Below the pieces are notes generated by a model, which was given only the letters and a program-made list of their open reading frames with translations, did not search any database and had not been told where the DNA came from. The position numbers and the translations under genes are program-made. This document shows positions 8,213-17,204 of a stretch of 64,000 nt of DNA, one piece after another. The stretch covers positions 496,001-560,000 of the forward strand of contig NZ_CP113059.1 in the NCBI RefSeq assembly GCF_026625705.1. Reading direction: 5' to 3'. Positions within the stretch are counted from its first letter, which is position 1. Every line of letters begins with the position of its first letter. Origin of the DNA: Pedobacter sp. SL55 (GTDB lineage Bacteria; Bacteroidota; Bacteroidia; Sphingobacteriales; Sphingobacteriaceae).

Positions 8213-8710
8213 ATGCTGAAATTAAATTTATTTGTGATTTTTTTAAGCTTGACAATCACAAATGGCAATTGCCAAACTAAGACTGATAATGAAAGAATTA
8301 AGCTTCACAAAAAGATCGTTAATAATCTAAAAAAAGAAGGAGAAAAATTTTATATATATCCTTCTACAAATAAAGCCAGCCTTTCTAGTTTTGATTTTGC
8401 AGGTGGAGGAAGAGGATTAGATACTAATTCTAATCGTGCCTGGAATAATAAAGAATGGATTTCTTTTGTAAAAAACATAGATACTTCTTCAATTAGCGAC
8501 TATCCTATTTATCTTAATTGTAATAGAGAAAAAAGAAAAGAACTAATTTTTGCTCCTATCTTTTTCTCAAAAGATGGAGCAAAGGCGTTAGCTATTGCTA
8601 AATTTTATTCTTATACAAGTCAGACAGGTTCGGGAATGGCTTGGTTTTTTGAAAGAGATAACAATGTTTGGAAAGTGAAAGACATGCAGATTTTTTCAAC
8701 CATTAATTAA
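8213..8710 (+). CDS. Small secreted protein, paralog of the broken gene at 8916
   Basis: The protein has 165 residues with an N-terminal signal peptide (MLKLNLFVIFLSLTITNGNCQ; a Cys at the end might allow lipidation). A leader of the form AATTCAACnAAGAAAAAG lies directly before the ATG and is repeated before the 8916 gene. The C-terminal half (IFFSKDGAKALAIAKF ... WFFERDNNVWKVKDMQIF) aligns with IFSKEQNEAIMVM ... YYFEFKNGQWILSKEL of the 8916 gene. This pattern resembles small exported proteins that end in an amphipathic W-containing strand. Function is unknown. It is flanked by family A repeats on both sides. Confidence 0.75.
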   Translation: MLKLNLFVIFLSLTITNGNCQTKTDNERIKLHKKIVNNLKKEGEKFYIYPSTNKASLSSFDFAGGGRGLDTNSNRAWNNKEWISFVKNIDTSSISDYPIYLNCNREKRKELIFAPIFFSKDGAKALAIAKFYSYTSQTGSGMAWFFERDNNVWKVKDMQIFSTIN

Positions 8711-8740
8711 TAGTTTTTATATATGTTAAAGAAAGTCAAA

Positions 8741-8853
8741 TTCTGGCTTAAGCGGTTTTTAACCCCCATTCTGGCTTAAGCATTTCTAGCGCAGCGGTGC
8801 TTGTGCTTTTGTTGGAAATAGTAGTCACCAGCAAATGCTGGCGCCAGAGAGGG
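8741..8853 (+). repeat. Family A repeat, copy 3, with a partial left end in front
   Basis: A full copy spans 8762-8853. A 14-bp left-end piece (ATTCTGGCTTAAGC) at 8740-8753 precedes it, suggesting a nested or tandem insertion. This copy lacks the internal 'aagaattagcgc' stretch of the 9641 copy. Confidence 0.85.
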
Positions 8854-8915
8854 TAGTAACGGAGAAAGGGAATATAAGAACACCTATAATTCAACGAAGA
8901 AAAAGAAATGTTAAT

Positions 8916-9435
8916 ATGAGAACTATCTTGATAATTGTATCTATCTTGTTTACTTCCAATATATATGCGCAAGTATTGAAAAAACAAGACCCAATCTATT
9001 TTTGTGTGCAATCTATAGACGCTCGTATAAATAATGGAGATAATAGGCTTCCTAAATCAATAGTTATAAACAATGCTATTTTCAACAGCCTCAACGAATT
9101 ACAAACTGCTAGCTATTCAAAAATTGAACTCAGTACTTAAAAAATTCAACTGGAATTTATCAAGCAATAAAAATCAAGATGATAATTTTAAAAAAACGAA
9201 GTTGATTAAAGCAAAAAAGATATTACCCTATCTTAAAAATGAGCCTGTAATTTATAAAGGTAGCGATTGGTCTCTTGAAGTAAGCAATGTAATTTTCTCA
9301 AAAGAACAAAACGAAGCAATAATGGTCATGAGGGCATCGTCTAAAACTGAAGTGTTAGATCTTACCGTTTATTACTTTGAGTTCAAAAATGGACAATGGA
9401 TTTTGTCAAAAGAACTATCCTCATTCTTATTTTAA
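8916..9435 (+). pseudogene. Frameshifted small secreted protein
   Basis: The frame from 8916 encodes a signal peptide (MRTILIIVSILFTSNIYAQ) and continues to a stop at 9138-9140. A second frame overlapping from about 9073 carries the conserved C-terminal half to 9435. One shift between about 9100 and 9130 would join them into a protein of about 172 residues, close to the 165 residues of the paralog at 8213. The second half (SLEVSNVIFSKEQNEAIMV ... WILSKELSSF) matches that paralog. Confidence 0.65.
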
Positions 9436-9445
9436 AGAACTTCAC

Positions 9446-9541
9446 AACCCATTCTGGCTTAAGCATTTCTAGCGTTAGCGCAGCAGTGCTTGTGCTTTTG
9501 TTGGAAATAGTAGTCACCAGCAAATGCTGGCGCCAGAGAGG
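9446..9541 (+). repeat. Family A repeat, copy 4
   Basis: It runs from CCCATTCTGGCTTAAG to CGCCAGAGAGG and has a small internal variant ('agcgttagcgcagcag'). It lies about 10 bp after the stop of the 8916 pseudogene. Confidence 0.85.
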
Positions 9542-9640
9542 TGCAAATAAAAATATTGAAGGCAAAATCTCAGAAATTATCAAAAATTTTGACCAAAGTA
9601 AGGATTTAAATATATATGATGGTATAACCGCTAATGGTAA
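9542..9640 (+). pseudogene. Gene fragment trapped between two family A repeats
   Basis: A frame through this 99-bp stretch reads KNIEGKISEIIKNFDQSKDL then NIYDGITANGK and has normal composition for coding DNA here. It has neither start nor stop of its own. I do not recognise the parent gene. The two repeats on either side may have deleted the rest. Confidence 0.4.
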
Positions 9641-9742
9641 ACCCCATTCTGGCTTAAGCATTTCTAGCGCAAGAATTAGCGCAGCGATGCTTGTGCTTTT
9701 GTTGGAAATAACCACAAGCAAATGCTGGCGCCAGAAAGGGGT
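9641..9742 (+). repeat. Family A repeat, copy 5, best-preserved ends
   Basis: The ends ACCCCATTCTGGC and GCCAGAAAGGGGT are 13-bp inverted repeats with one mismatch, giving an element of 102 bp. An inner AAGCAT ... ATGCTT pair and the right-end hairpins make it a nested palindrome. No ORF is present. Confidence 0.88.
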
Positions 9743-9798
9743 AATACTAAATGACCCAATTAATAATCCATGATACACCGGCACTAAATGTCATTAAG

Positions 9799-10362
9799 AT
9801 GCGAAAATTATTCACGATATTAGTTATTCTTACTTTTCACGTTTCGAATGTAAGTGCACAGCAAAACACTTCTGCTGAAAACAAGATTTGGAAACAAGTA
9901 CATAACGTACTTTCAGATTTTAATTACCCAAAAGACAGTTTGTTAATATATTCTCTCAACTTCACATTAAAAATCGAAAAAACAGCGAATAAGCTTCTTC
10001 CATCCAGAGTTGTAGCCAACGACAGTTTGGCATATCGGCTATTTCCAAATTACAAGAAACTAGCCGATATTGATTTCTCTCCCATTTTGGGTACAAATAC
10101 AAAACTTGACGTGATGATACCCGTTTTAATATATGGTGGTTCACCTGAAAAAATGAAACACAAAGATGAAAACGGACAACCATTAATTAACTTTAATGCG
10201 TCGGTTAATGCAGCCTTAGCTTTGATATCCAATAAAAAATATGACAACTCTAGAAGCTCTTATGAATCACCAGAATTTCAAAAGGCCTCTAAACAGTCTA
10301 AAATATTTAGAAGCGCAATAATTATGGAACCCTACATCGTGTATATTGCCAACATCAAGTAA
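9799..10362 (+). CDS. Small secreted protein, distant relative of 7441
   Basis: The start at 9799 is chosen because MRKLFTILVILTFHVSNVSAQ is a signal peptide; the 16 extra upstream codons lie just behind the repeat. The mature part has ~165 residues. A middle block (SLNFTLKIEKTANKLLPSR ... LFPNYKKLADIDF) and the end (AIIMEPYIV) follow the same order as the 7441/6659 family, so I place it there as a distant member. No catalytic residues are recognised. A hairpin block follows 32 bp after the stop and the MFS gene after that. Confidence 0.7.
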   Translation: MRKLFTILVILTFHVSNVSAQQNTSAENKIWKQVHNVLSDFNYPKDSLLIYSLNFTLKIEKTANKLLPSRVVANDSLAYRLFPNYKKLADIDFSPILGTNTKLDVMIPVLIYGGSPEKMKHKDENGQPLINFNASVNAALALISNKKYDNSRSSYESPEFQKASKQSKIFRSAIIMEPYIVYIANIK

Positions 10363-10394
10363 GGTAGTTATTTGCTAAGGATATAATCCCACCT

Positions 10395-10430
10395 AGTTTA
10401 TTGCTCGCTATTTCAGCGGGCACTTAAACC
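10395..10430 (+). repeat. Recurrent hairpin block, copy 4
   Basis: AGTTTATTGCTCGCT and AGCGGGCACTTAAACC form a weaker version of the same hairpin, followed by the A-rich tail ending in A9. This copy and its downstream 170 bp are the likely parent of the 3642-3847 duplication, because the MFS gene here is intact. Confidence 0.7.
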
Positions 10431-10515
10431 TTAAAAATAAACCTAAAGACATATCTACTAAAAAAAAAGCTTTACTAGCGATAAGTATTAAATTTGCAGC
10501 ACCAATTCCCTGCTA

Positions 10516-11676
10516 ATGCTAAAACGAAGCGACGTAATTTTAATGGCTTTCTGTACAGGCCTTATTGTTGCCAATATTTATTACTGCCAACCTTTGGTAA
10601 TCCTTATTGCCAAAGATTTTAACCTAAACGAAAGCGATGCTGGCAGCATTACCTTTTTAACGCAAGCTGGTTATGCCATTGGTTTATTTCTTTTAGTGCC
10701 TTTGGGCGATATGTTCGAAAAGAAAAAGCAGATTTTATTTACCTCGGCTTTAGCTGTTGTTGCGCTAGTTATTGCAGGTTTTTCAAAAAGCTTCCTGATT
10801 TTAGAAATTGCCAGTGTATTAATTGGTGCTTGTTCTATCGTTCCACAACTTATTTTGCCGCTAACCGCATCGTTAAGTAATGACGAAAATAGAGGTGCCA
10901 ACATTGGCATCGTGATGAGCGGCTTGTTGGTCGGGATTTTGGCTTCAAGAGCAGTTAGTGGAATTATTGGCGATTTACTGGGTTGGCGAGCCATGTTCTT
11001 AATTGCTGCAGCGATTTGTACGCTGCTAATCGCATTAATGTCCATCCGTTTTCCTAAAAATTTGCCAACTTTTAAAGGAACTTATAAAGAATTAATGCGC
11101 TCCATGTTTGGCTACATTAAAACGCAACCAGCATTAAGAGAAGCTTCGTTAATCAATTTCTTTGCCTTTATTGTAATCATGGGTTTTTGGACTACCATGG
11201 TATTGTACCTCGCCAATCCGCCACACAATTTTAGCACCTACCAAATTGGCCTATTTGGTATTGCCGGAGCTGCTGGCGCTTTAGCTGCACCATTGGTTGG
11301 CAAACTAAGCGGCGGCAGTAATCCTCGTAAAAACTTAATGATCGGTTTTATCTTAGAACTCATTAGCGTAGGCTTATTTTACTTTACAGGCCACAACGTT
11401 TTCCTTTTTGTAATTGGTATCATCTTAATAGATATTGGCCAGCAGGCTATTCATGTAACCAATCAAACCAGAATTTACACCTTGGTTCCAGAAGCTAGAA
11501 ACCGGTTGAATACCATTTTTATGTCGGTAAGTTTTGTTGGTGCGGCCTGTGGTTCTGCATTAGGTTTGTGGCTATGGGCATTGGGAGGCTGGACAATCTT
11601 CTGTGCCGGAGTAACAGCCATCATCATTTTAAATATGCTCATTTATCAACTATACTCAAAAAAAGCTACGATATAA
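10516..11676 (+). CDS. MFS transporter
   Basis: The protein has 386 residues with about 12 hydrophobic segments, the usual size for a drug:proton antiporter-type MFS protein of the inner membrane. The GDMFEKKKQ stretch near residue 65 fits the loop 2-3 signature (GDxxxxRK), and QGLG-like glycine motifs follow in the C-terminal half. The substrate cannot be told from sequence. The stop abuts the ATG of the acetyltransferase, so the two are probably co-transcribed. A partial copy of its 5' end lies at 3763-3847. Confidence 0.85.
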   Translation: MLKRSDVILMAFCTGLIVANIYYCQPLVILIAKDFNLNESDAGSITFLTQAGYAIGLFLLVPLGDMFEKKKQILFTSALAVVALVIAGFSKSFLILEIASVLIGACSIVPQLILPLTASLSNDENRGANIGIVMSGLLVGILASRAVSGIIGDLLGWRAMFLIAAAICTLLIALMSIRFPKNLPTFKGTYKELMRSMFGYIKTQPALREASLINFFAFIVIMGFWTTMVLYLANPPHNFSTYQIGLFGIAGAAGALAAPLVGKLSGGSNPRKNLMIGFILELISVGLFYFTGHNVFLFVIGIILIDIGQQAIHVTNQTRIYTLVPEARNRLNTIFMSVSFVGAACGSALGLWLWALGGWTIFCAGVTAIIILNMLIYQLYSKKATI

Positions 11677-12087
11677 ATGGAAGCAGTTGTAGAGCAAATT
11701 TTTCCCGCACTCACTTGGCGCATTAGGCAACTGGCCATGTATCCCGAAAAGGAAATTACGGACATGGAATTGCCCGAAGATTGGGATGGAATGCATTTTG
11801 GGCTTTACTATCAATATGAACTTACTGGAGTAGTTTCCCTATTTATTGATGGCGAAACTGCGCAATTCAGAAAAATGGCGGTACTTCCCAACGATCAAGG
11901 TAAAGGGTTTGGGCTACAACTTTTGCAATACCTGGTTGATTATTGTAAAAGTCAAGGCATTAAAAACCTGTGGTGCAACGCCAGAGTAACAGCCACAGGC
12001 TTTTATCAAAAACTTGGTTTTGCCAACTTAGGCGAACCTTACGAGCGAAACCAAATCTCATACATTAAAATGGAGCTTACTTTTTAG
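11677..12087 (+). CDS. GNAT family N-acetyltransferase
   Basis: The protein has 136 residues. Residues 67-79 (MAVLPNDQGKGFG) are the acetyl-CoA pyrophosphate-binding motif A (Q/RxxGxG), and FYQKLGF near residue 110 is the usual C-terminal GNAT signature. It starts on the base after the MFS stop. The substrate is unknown. The 3' end overlaps the convergent gene at 12077 by 11 bp. Confidence 0.85.
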   Translation: MEAVVEQIFPALTWRIRQLAMYPEKEITDMELPEDWDGMHFGLYYQYELTGVVSLFIDGETAQFRKMAVLPNDQGKGFGLQLLQYLVDYCKSQGIKNLWCNARVTATGFYQKLGFANLGEPYERNQISYIKMELTF

Positions 12088-12478
12088 GCAAGGCTTTATT
12101 CAAATCCATTACGGGTGTTAAACCTTCAGACGGCACATAAATAATTTGCGGCAAACTTCCTTTATCTGCCAATTTCTCCAAAGTTCTGATGAACAAATAT
12201 TGATTATAGGTAGCCGATAAAGTTCCGTTTTCAACTTTCATTGCCGATGCCATACCTTTTGCACGTTCAATTTCTGCCGCTGCGTTTAACTTTTCGGCTT
12301 CTAACCTAGCCTTGGCTTCTTCTACCAAAATTCTACGGTTTTGCTCGGCTTTAGCCATTTCGGCCTTACCAGCCATTTCTTGCTGCCAAACATTGTACCT
12401 TGGTAAGCCCCACATTAAGGCTACAATAACCAATAAAACAAAAAGTGCTGTAGGAATAAAAATTTTGATTACGTTCAT
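12077..12478 (-). CDS. Small membrane-anchored coiled-coil protein, SPFH/prohibitin-tail-like
   Basis: The protein has 133 residues: one transmembrane helix (residues 5-25), then an Ala/Glu/Lys-rich helix (AKAEQNRRILVEEAKARLEA) and a short C-terminal part. The helix resembles the coiled coil after the SPFH domain of prohibitin-like proteins, but no SPFH domain is present. It is probably anchored in the inner membrane. Function unknown. Confidence 0.65.
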   Translation of the reverse strand: MNVIKIFIPTALFVLLVIVALMWGLPRYNVWQQEMAGKAEMAKAEQNRRILVEEAKARLEAEKLNAAAEIERAKGMASAMKVENGTLSATYNQYLFIRTLEKLADKGSLPQIIYVPSEGLTPVMDLNKALPKK

Positions 12479-12594
12479 AAATAATAAATTTTAGAGTTTG
12501 TTTAATATAATGATTTTCATGTCAAAAATCAAGAAACAAGTTTTATTAATTGCCTTTAAATTGTACATTTACCACTATACATAAATTAAAAACT

Positions 12595-13707
12595 ATGGCA
12601 AAAAAGAAAGACGAAAGCAAAAAGCATGTGCCTGTAGTTACCAAAAAATCACTACAGTTTTTCGAGAAATATATTAACAATGCTGCGCCTACAGGTTACG
12701 AGTGGGAAGGACAAAAACTTTGGTTAGATTATTTAAAGCCTTACGTAGATGAAACTTTTGTAGACAATTATGGCACTGCGGTTGGTGTAATTAACCCAAA
12801 AGCCGAATACAAGGTAGTTATTGAAGCACATGCGGATGAAATTTCATGGTATGTAAACTATATCACTAATGATGGCTTAATCTATGTGATCCGTAATGGT
12901 GGTTCAGATCATCAGATTGCACCTTCAAAACGCGTAAACATCCACACAGAAAACGGTTTTGTAAAAGCAGTTTTCGGATGGCCAGCCATTCACACCCGCC
13001 ATGGCGAGAAAGAACAAGCGCCAGAATTGAAAAACATTTTCTTAGACTGCGGTTGTACTTCTAAAGAAGAAGTTGAGGCTTTAGGCATTCATGTAGGCTG
13101 TGTAATTACTTACGAAGATGAATTTATGGTTTTAAACGACCGCTACTATGTTGGCCGTGCTTTAGACAACCGTGCTGGTGGATTTATGATTGCCGAAGTA
13201 GCTCGTTTGTTGAAAGAAAACAAAAAGAAATTACCTTTCGCCTTATATATTGTAAACTCTGTGCAGGAAGAAATTGGTTTACGCGGCGCAGAAATGATTG
13301 CGCATCGCATTAAGCCAAATGTAGCTATCGTTACAGACGTAACACACGATACGACCACGCCAATGATTAACAAAATTACGCAAGGCGATTTGTCGGCAGG
13401 TAAAGGACCAGTGGTTTCTTACGCACCTGCGGTACAAACCAATTTGAACAAATTGTTAATTAAAGCGGCTGAGAAAGCAGGCATTCCGTTCCAACGCCAA
13501 GCTTCTTCTCGCTCTACCGGAACAGATACTGACGCGTTTGCTTATTCAAACGGCGGCGTACCTTCGGCATTAATTTCGTTGCCTTTGCGTTACATGCACA
13601 CTACGGTAGAAATGATCCATAAAGAAGATGTAGACAACGTAATTAGCTTAATTTACGAAAGCTTGTTAGCCATTAAAGACGGGCAAGATTTCAGAGAATT
13701 CAAATAG
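12595..13707 (+). CDS. M42 family metallopeptidase (glutamyl aminopeptidase type)
   Basis: The start at 12595 (MAKKKDESKK) is preferred over the upstream in-frame codon at 12550, which lacks conserved sequence. The protein has 370 residues. Expected metal and catalytic residues are present in order: HAD at 79-81, D191 in RALDNRAGG, EE at 225-226 in NSVQEEIGLRG, D248, and H335 in RYMHTTVEM. M42 enzymes are cytosolic dinuclear zinc or cobalt aminopeptidases that trim peptides. Confidence 0.92.
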   Translation: MAKKKDESKKHVPVVTKKSLQFFEKYINNAAPTGYEWEGQKLWLDYLKPYVDETFVDNYGTAVGVINPKAEYKVVIEAHADEISWYVNYITNDGLIYVIRNGGSDHQIAPSKRVNIHTENGFVKAVFGWPAIHTRHGEKEQAPELKNIFLDCGCTSKEEVEALGIHVGCVITYEDEFMVLNDRYYVGRALDNRAGGFMIAEVARLLKENKKKLPFALYIVNSVQEEIGLRGAEMIAHRIKPNVAIVTDVTHDTTTPMINKITQGDLSAGKGPVVSYAPAVQTNLNKLLIKAAEKAGIPFQRQASSRSTGTDTDAFAYSNGGVPSALISLPLRYMHTTVEMIHKEDVDNVISLIYESLLAIKDGQDFREFK

Positions 13708-14315
13708 GAACAAAGATAAAAGAGCAAGGAACAAAGAAAGGTTCGGGATTAATTTCTCGGACCTGTTTTTTTATCTGGTCGTCATTGCGAGGCACAGTTT
13801 ATCCCGACCATTCGGGAAAGCAATCCTAATGCAAACAAAAATGGCTTTATAAATGGTGCGGTTGCTACGTGCCTCACAATGAATATATCTTTAGGGTCTT
13901 TGTAAAGCAAAACCATTGCTCCTATCTCCCGATAGTCCCGCTTTACGTTGCAATCTTTTTGGAACTTCTGTCATCCTAAGTCTGTCGAAGGATTTTCATT
14001 GTTTGCAGATGCTTCGATAAACTCAGCATTACCGCTGAAGTGAAAACAGTAACCCAAAAAGATTTTCACTTTAATCGGGTTTAGTTTACTTAGGCAATTG
14101 CAAGCAAACCACAGATAGCACCCCTCAATTTACCAAATAGACCTGATTGAACGGAAAGCCCGCAAGCGAGTGAAACGAGTGCGGACTTGCAAGTGAAAGC
14201 AGGACTATCGGAAGTTTCGAAGCTACTGTTATTGCTCTTCAAATAAAGCTATACAACATAACTAGAGATTGCTTCTCGCCGATGAAATATCGGGATCGCA
14301 ATGACGAGCACTTTG
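13708..14315. repeat. Non-coding stretch with extragenic repeats
   Basis: No credible gene is present. CGTCATTGCGAGGC ... AAGCAATCC at about 13781-13830 and its inverted form (AGATTGCTTCTCG ... TCGCAATGACG) at about 14265-14306 form a widely spaced inverted pair. A piece reading 'ggaaagcccgcaagcgag' at 14152-14169 recurs near 26499. These look like REP-type extragenic repeats. Confidence 0.6.
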
Positions 14316-17192
14316 TTAATAAAAACTACCGTCGCCCCTACGCATAATTTGCCGGCCATTACGACCTCTGGCTCCGGTCCATTTTTGCAACCGTACATTA
14401 GCCCGCAACATAAAATACCTACTCAAGGCATTGGTACGGGTTTCGGTCTTTACCAAATCGGTTACGTTAAGGTTAACAAAATTGTTTTGCTCTAAAATAT
14501 CGAAAGCTTGGAAAGTAACCGATGCCCGGCGTTTCCAAAACTCCTTCTGCACATAAGCGTTAATTACCAATGGATTGCTGGTAATGTTGGCATCAATGCC
14601 GCTCACAAAATTCTTGCTGGCGTTGTAACCAAAAATCAAGGTTTTCCACATATAAAACTTACCATCAATATTTAGAGCTAGCGTTTTGGTATTGATCTCG
14701 TTAGGACTAATGGTGTTTTTAGATTTGGTAATATTGTACGACACGTTTGGATTAACCTCTAACCACTCGTTTGGATTGATACGTGGCCCGAAACGTTCGG
14801 TAATATTCCAAGTTCTGGTAATACTTTCTATGTTATTACTCATAGAAACCCCATGGCTATAGCTGGTATTTCCGCTAAGCGCCAGATTATATTTCCTGTT
14901 GTTGAGCTGTTTGCTTATCGAGTGGTTTCCGTTTACACGATAGCCGCCATCCATGTTTGCAAACAGGGTTTCGTTACGCAATAACTGATTGCTGCTATTA
15001 AAAACCTGTACCACGTTTCTTACCACCGCATCTTCTATAATGGTTGCATTAAGATTGATAGAATAATTTAACTTTTGGTTAGCTAGGTAATTGTTGTAAC
15101 TGGTATTAATGGAGTGATTAAAAGTTACCTTCAAATTGGGATTACCCACTATGGTATTTTGCGGGTTCGAAACATCTCTTACTGGCTGAATTTGATCGAA
15201 AGTTGGTTCGGTAGCATTACCAGAATAATTTAGCTGTAAGCTATGCGTTCTAGAAAATTGGTACTGCAACCTTGCAATTGGGATTAGGTTAAAGCTACTA
15301 CGATGGGTGCTTGTACCCAAACTCACTTTGGTGCCACTTAAAACTGCCGGCACCCCGGTAACCCCTACCGAAAATCTAAATTTAGAGGCATTAGATAAGC
15401 CATAGCGATAGTTTAGTGCTAACCTGGCTTGGGTAAATGAGTAATCGTAAATATTGCTCAATGAATCTACCAATGTGCGATTTTCAAAAGCATCGATATT
15501 ACTTGTAATTGCTCTATTATCGTAACCGTTATACGTTACCTGCCCATTAAATTCGAACTGGCTATTGGCACTTAGTGGCTCCACGTAAGTCATGCTCCCC
15601 CGGTAATTGGTGGTCAAGTTTTTACGCTCAATTAATCGATGGACTAGCGAATCGAGTACATTGATGTCATCTTTATAAAATTTGGTATTTCGCTCCTGCT
15701 CTGAATCTTGATCGGAAGTATTGAAACTAAACTGAAATGAAACATTTCTTCTGGGTTTACTGAAAATATGTTGGTAAAAAACGGTAGCCCCTACATTTGG
15801 CCGAGTGTTTTTACCTAGGCTATTGCCTAGCTGGTTTTGGGTAATTAGCTGGCCCGATTGCCCAATGCTAGACATACTATTGCTATACGTTGAAGCAAAA
15901 GTGATTTCGGGCGTTATCCTTAAAAAATTGTTGCTGTCTAAGTCTGCCTCTAACTCGAAGTTAAAATTATGATTTTTAGTATTGTTATCCCTCTCGCTTT
16001 CGTTGGTAGAAAAAATGGTTCCATTGGTAGTGTATAACTCGGAAACGCTACTATTAAGGGAATTAACATTATTAAAGTTATAGCGATAATTGGTATTGAT
16101 ACGCACTTTTTTACCAATTTGATCTCGGTATGAAAAAGCTGAGCCACCACTATTGGTGGTTCCCCCACTGCCGCTAGATGAGTTCCCGCTATTCCCTCCG
16201 CCTCCATTGCCACCTCGGTTGCCGCCGCCGCCGTTATTACCACCGTTTCCACGGCCTCCACCTCCATCGCCATTATTGCCGGTATCTCCAACCATATTAT
16301 TAGCTACGCCATTAACGGTATTATTTAAACGCAGATTTACAGAAAGATTTTGATTTCCGTTAAGTCTAGTGCCAAACAACGAACTTTCATACCTTTCATT
16401 ATTACCTGCACCGGCATTCATATTTACCGAATTACCTACCGACTTATCTGTACGTGTTACAATGTTTAATATTTTCTCCGGATCTCCGTCTTTTATCCCT
16501 GTTCTAGCAGCTTGGTCGCCATAATCATCTACAATCTGTATCTTATCTACAATCTCGGCAGGCAAATTTTGTATAGCAGTATTTACCTCGCCTCCAGAAT
16601 AAACTTTTCCGTTAATCTTAGCTTTGGTAACGTTATTTCCTTGATGAATCAAACTACCATCATTACCCACCTCCATGCCTTCCATCTTTTTCAATAGTTC
16701 ATCAACCGTAGCATTTTCCCGAACAATGTAATCGCTAGCTTTATACTCTACCGTGTCGGTTTTATAAGTAATTGATGGTGTTCCGTTAATGACTACTTCG
16801 TTTAAGGTATTGGCCATGGTTTGCAGCACAATAGGATCCATCACAATTCTCGGGACGGCATCATTCTGTCTGTATTTATTGATTTGCTGTTTGTAGCCCA
16901 TCATAGTAAAACTCATGGTATACGTAGCGTATTTCACGTTTTTAAATACAAAAATCCCATCCGGATTGGTACTGGTTACCAAAGTATCTTTTTCGGAAGT
17001 TAACCTAACTGTTACCCCTGGCACGCCTAAATCGGTTGTATCTTTTACAATTCCACTAATTTCTCTAGTGGCTACAGGAAGCGGCACATTTTTTGGCCGT
17101 TGTTGTGGAGTTTGGGCATAAACTGTAGATGCCAAAAGTAGAAACAAGCCTAGCGTAGCCAAGCTAAATAAGGTGATATTTTTAAATTTCAT
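14316..17192 (-). CDS. Outer-membrane beta-barrel protein with CarboxypepD_reg-like and plug domains
   Basis: The protein has 958 residues. A signal peptide (to ~residue 26) is followed by a carboxypeptidase-regulatory-like beta sandwich (GIVKDTTDLGVPGVTVRL at ~48-65), a plug-like region (NEVVINGTPSITYKTD ... VDELLKKMEGMEV) and a long barrel of the OMP_b-brl_3 type. A Gly/Asn-rich stretch of about 45 residues (~303-347; roughly 16150-16285) interrupts the early barrel. The architecture is that of TonB-dependent-like receptors of Bacteroidota, without a SusD partner here. The gene begins 12 bp behind the 17205 gene and probably shares its transcript. Confidence 0.88.
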   Translation of the reverse strand: MKFKNITLFSLATLGLFLLLASTVYAQTPQQRPKNVPLPVATREISGIVKDTTDLGVPGVTVRLTSEKDTLVTSTNPDGIFVFKNVKYATYTMSFTMMGYKQQINKYRQNDAVPRIVMDPIVLQTMANTLNEVVINGTPSITYKTDTVEYKASDYIVRENATVDELLKKMEGMEVGNDGSLIHQGNNVTKAKINGKVYSGGEVNTAIQNLPAEIVDKIQIVDDYGDQAARTGIKDGDPEKILNIVTRTDKSVGNSVNMNAGAGNNERYESSLFGTRLNGNQNLSVNLRLNNTVNGVANNMVGDTGNNGDGGGGRGNGGNNGGGGNRGGNGGGGNSGNSSSGSGGTTNSGGSAFSYRDQIGKKVRINTNYRYNFNNVNSLNSSVSELYTTNGTIFSTNESERDNNTKNHNFNFELEADLDSNNFLRITPEITFASTYSNSMSSIGQSGQLITQNQLGNSLGKNTRPNVGATVFYQHIFSKPRRNVSFQFSFNTSDQDSEQERNTKFYKDDINVLDSLVHRLIERKNLTTNYRGSMTYVEPLSANSQFEFNGQVTYNGYDNRAITSNIDAFENRTLVDSLSNIYDYSFTQARLALNYRYGLSNASKFRFSVGVTGVPAVLSGTKVSLGTSTHRSSFNLIPIARLQYQFSRTHSLQLNYSGNATEPTFDQIQPVRDVSNPQNTIVGNPNLKVTFNHSINTSYNNYLANQKLNYSINLNATIIEDAVVRNVVQVFNSSNQLLRNETLFANMDGGYRVNGNHSISKQLNNRKYNLALSGNTSYSHGVSMSNNIESITRTWNITERFGPRINPNEWLEVNPNVSYNITKSKNTISPNEINTKTLALNIDGKFYMWKTLIFGYNASKNFVSGIDANITSNPLVINAYVQKEFWKRRASVTFQAFDILEQNNFVNLNVTDLVKTETRTNALSRYFMLRANVRLQKWTGARGRNGRQIMRRGDGSFY

Positions 17193-17204
17193 GAGGTTTA
17201 GCTA

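Noticed and set aside
564..9742. CRISPR array
   Set aside because: Repeats are ~100 bp, palindromic, irregularly spaced with genes between; no short regular repeat-spacer units and no cas genes.
9383..9784. Frames of 125 and 133 codons spanning two family A repeats
   Set aside because: The translations consist largely of repeat sequence and appear again at other copies; they are by-products of an open palindrome.
3642..10430. Integron-type attC array
   Set aside because: No GTTRRRY/RYYYAAC core sites and no integrase; the hairpin blocks differ in design.
15950..16353. Short frames over the Gly/Asn-rich part of the barrel gene
   Set aside because: Low-complexity shadows of the barrel gene on the other frames and strand.
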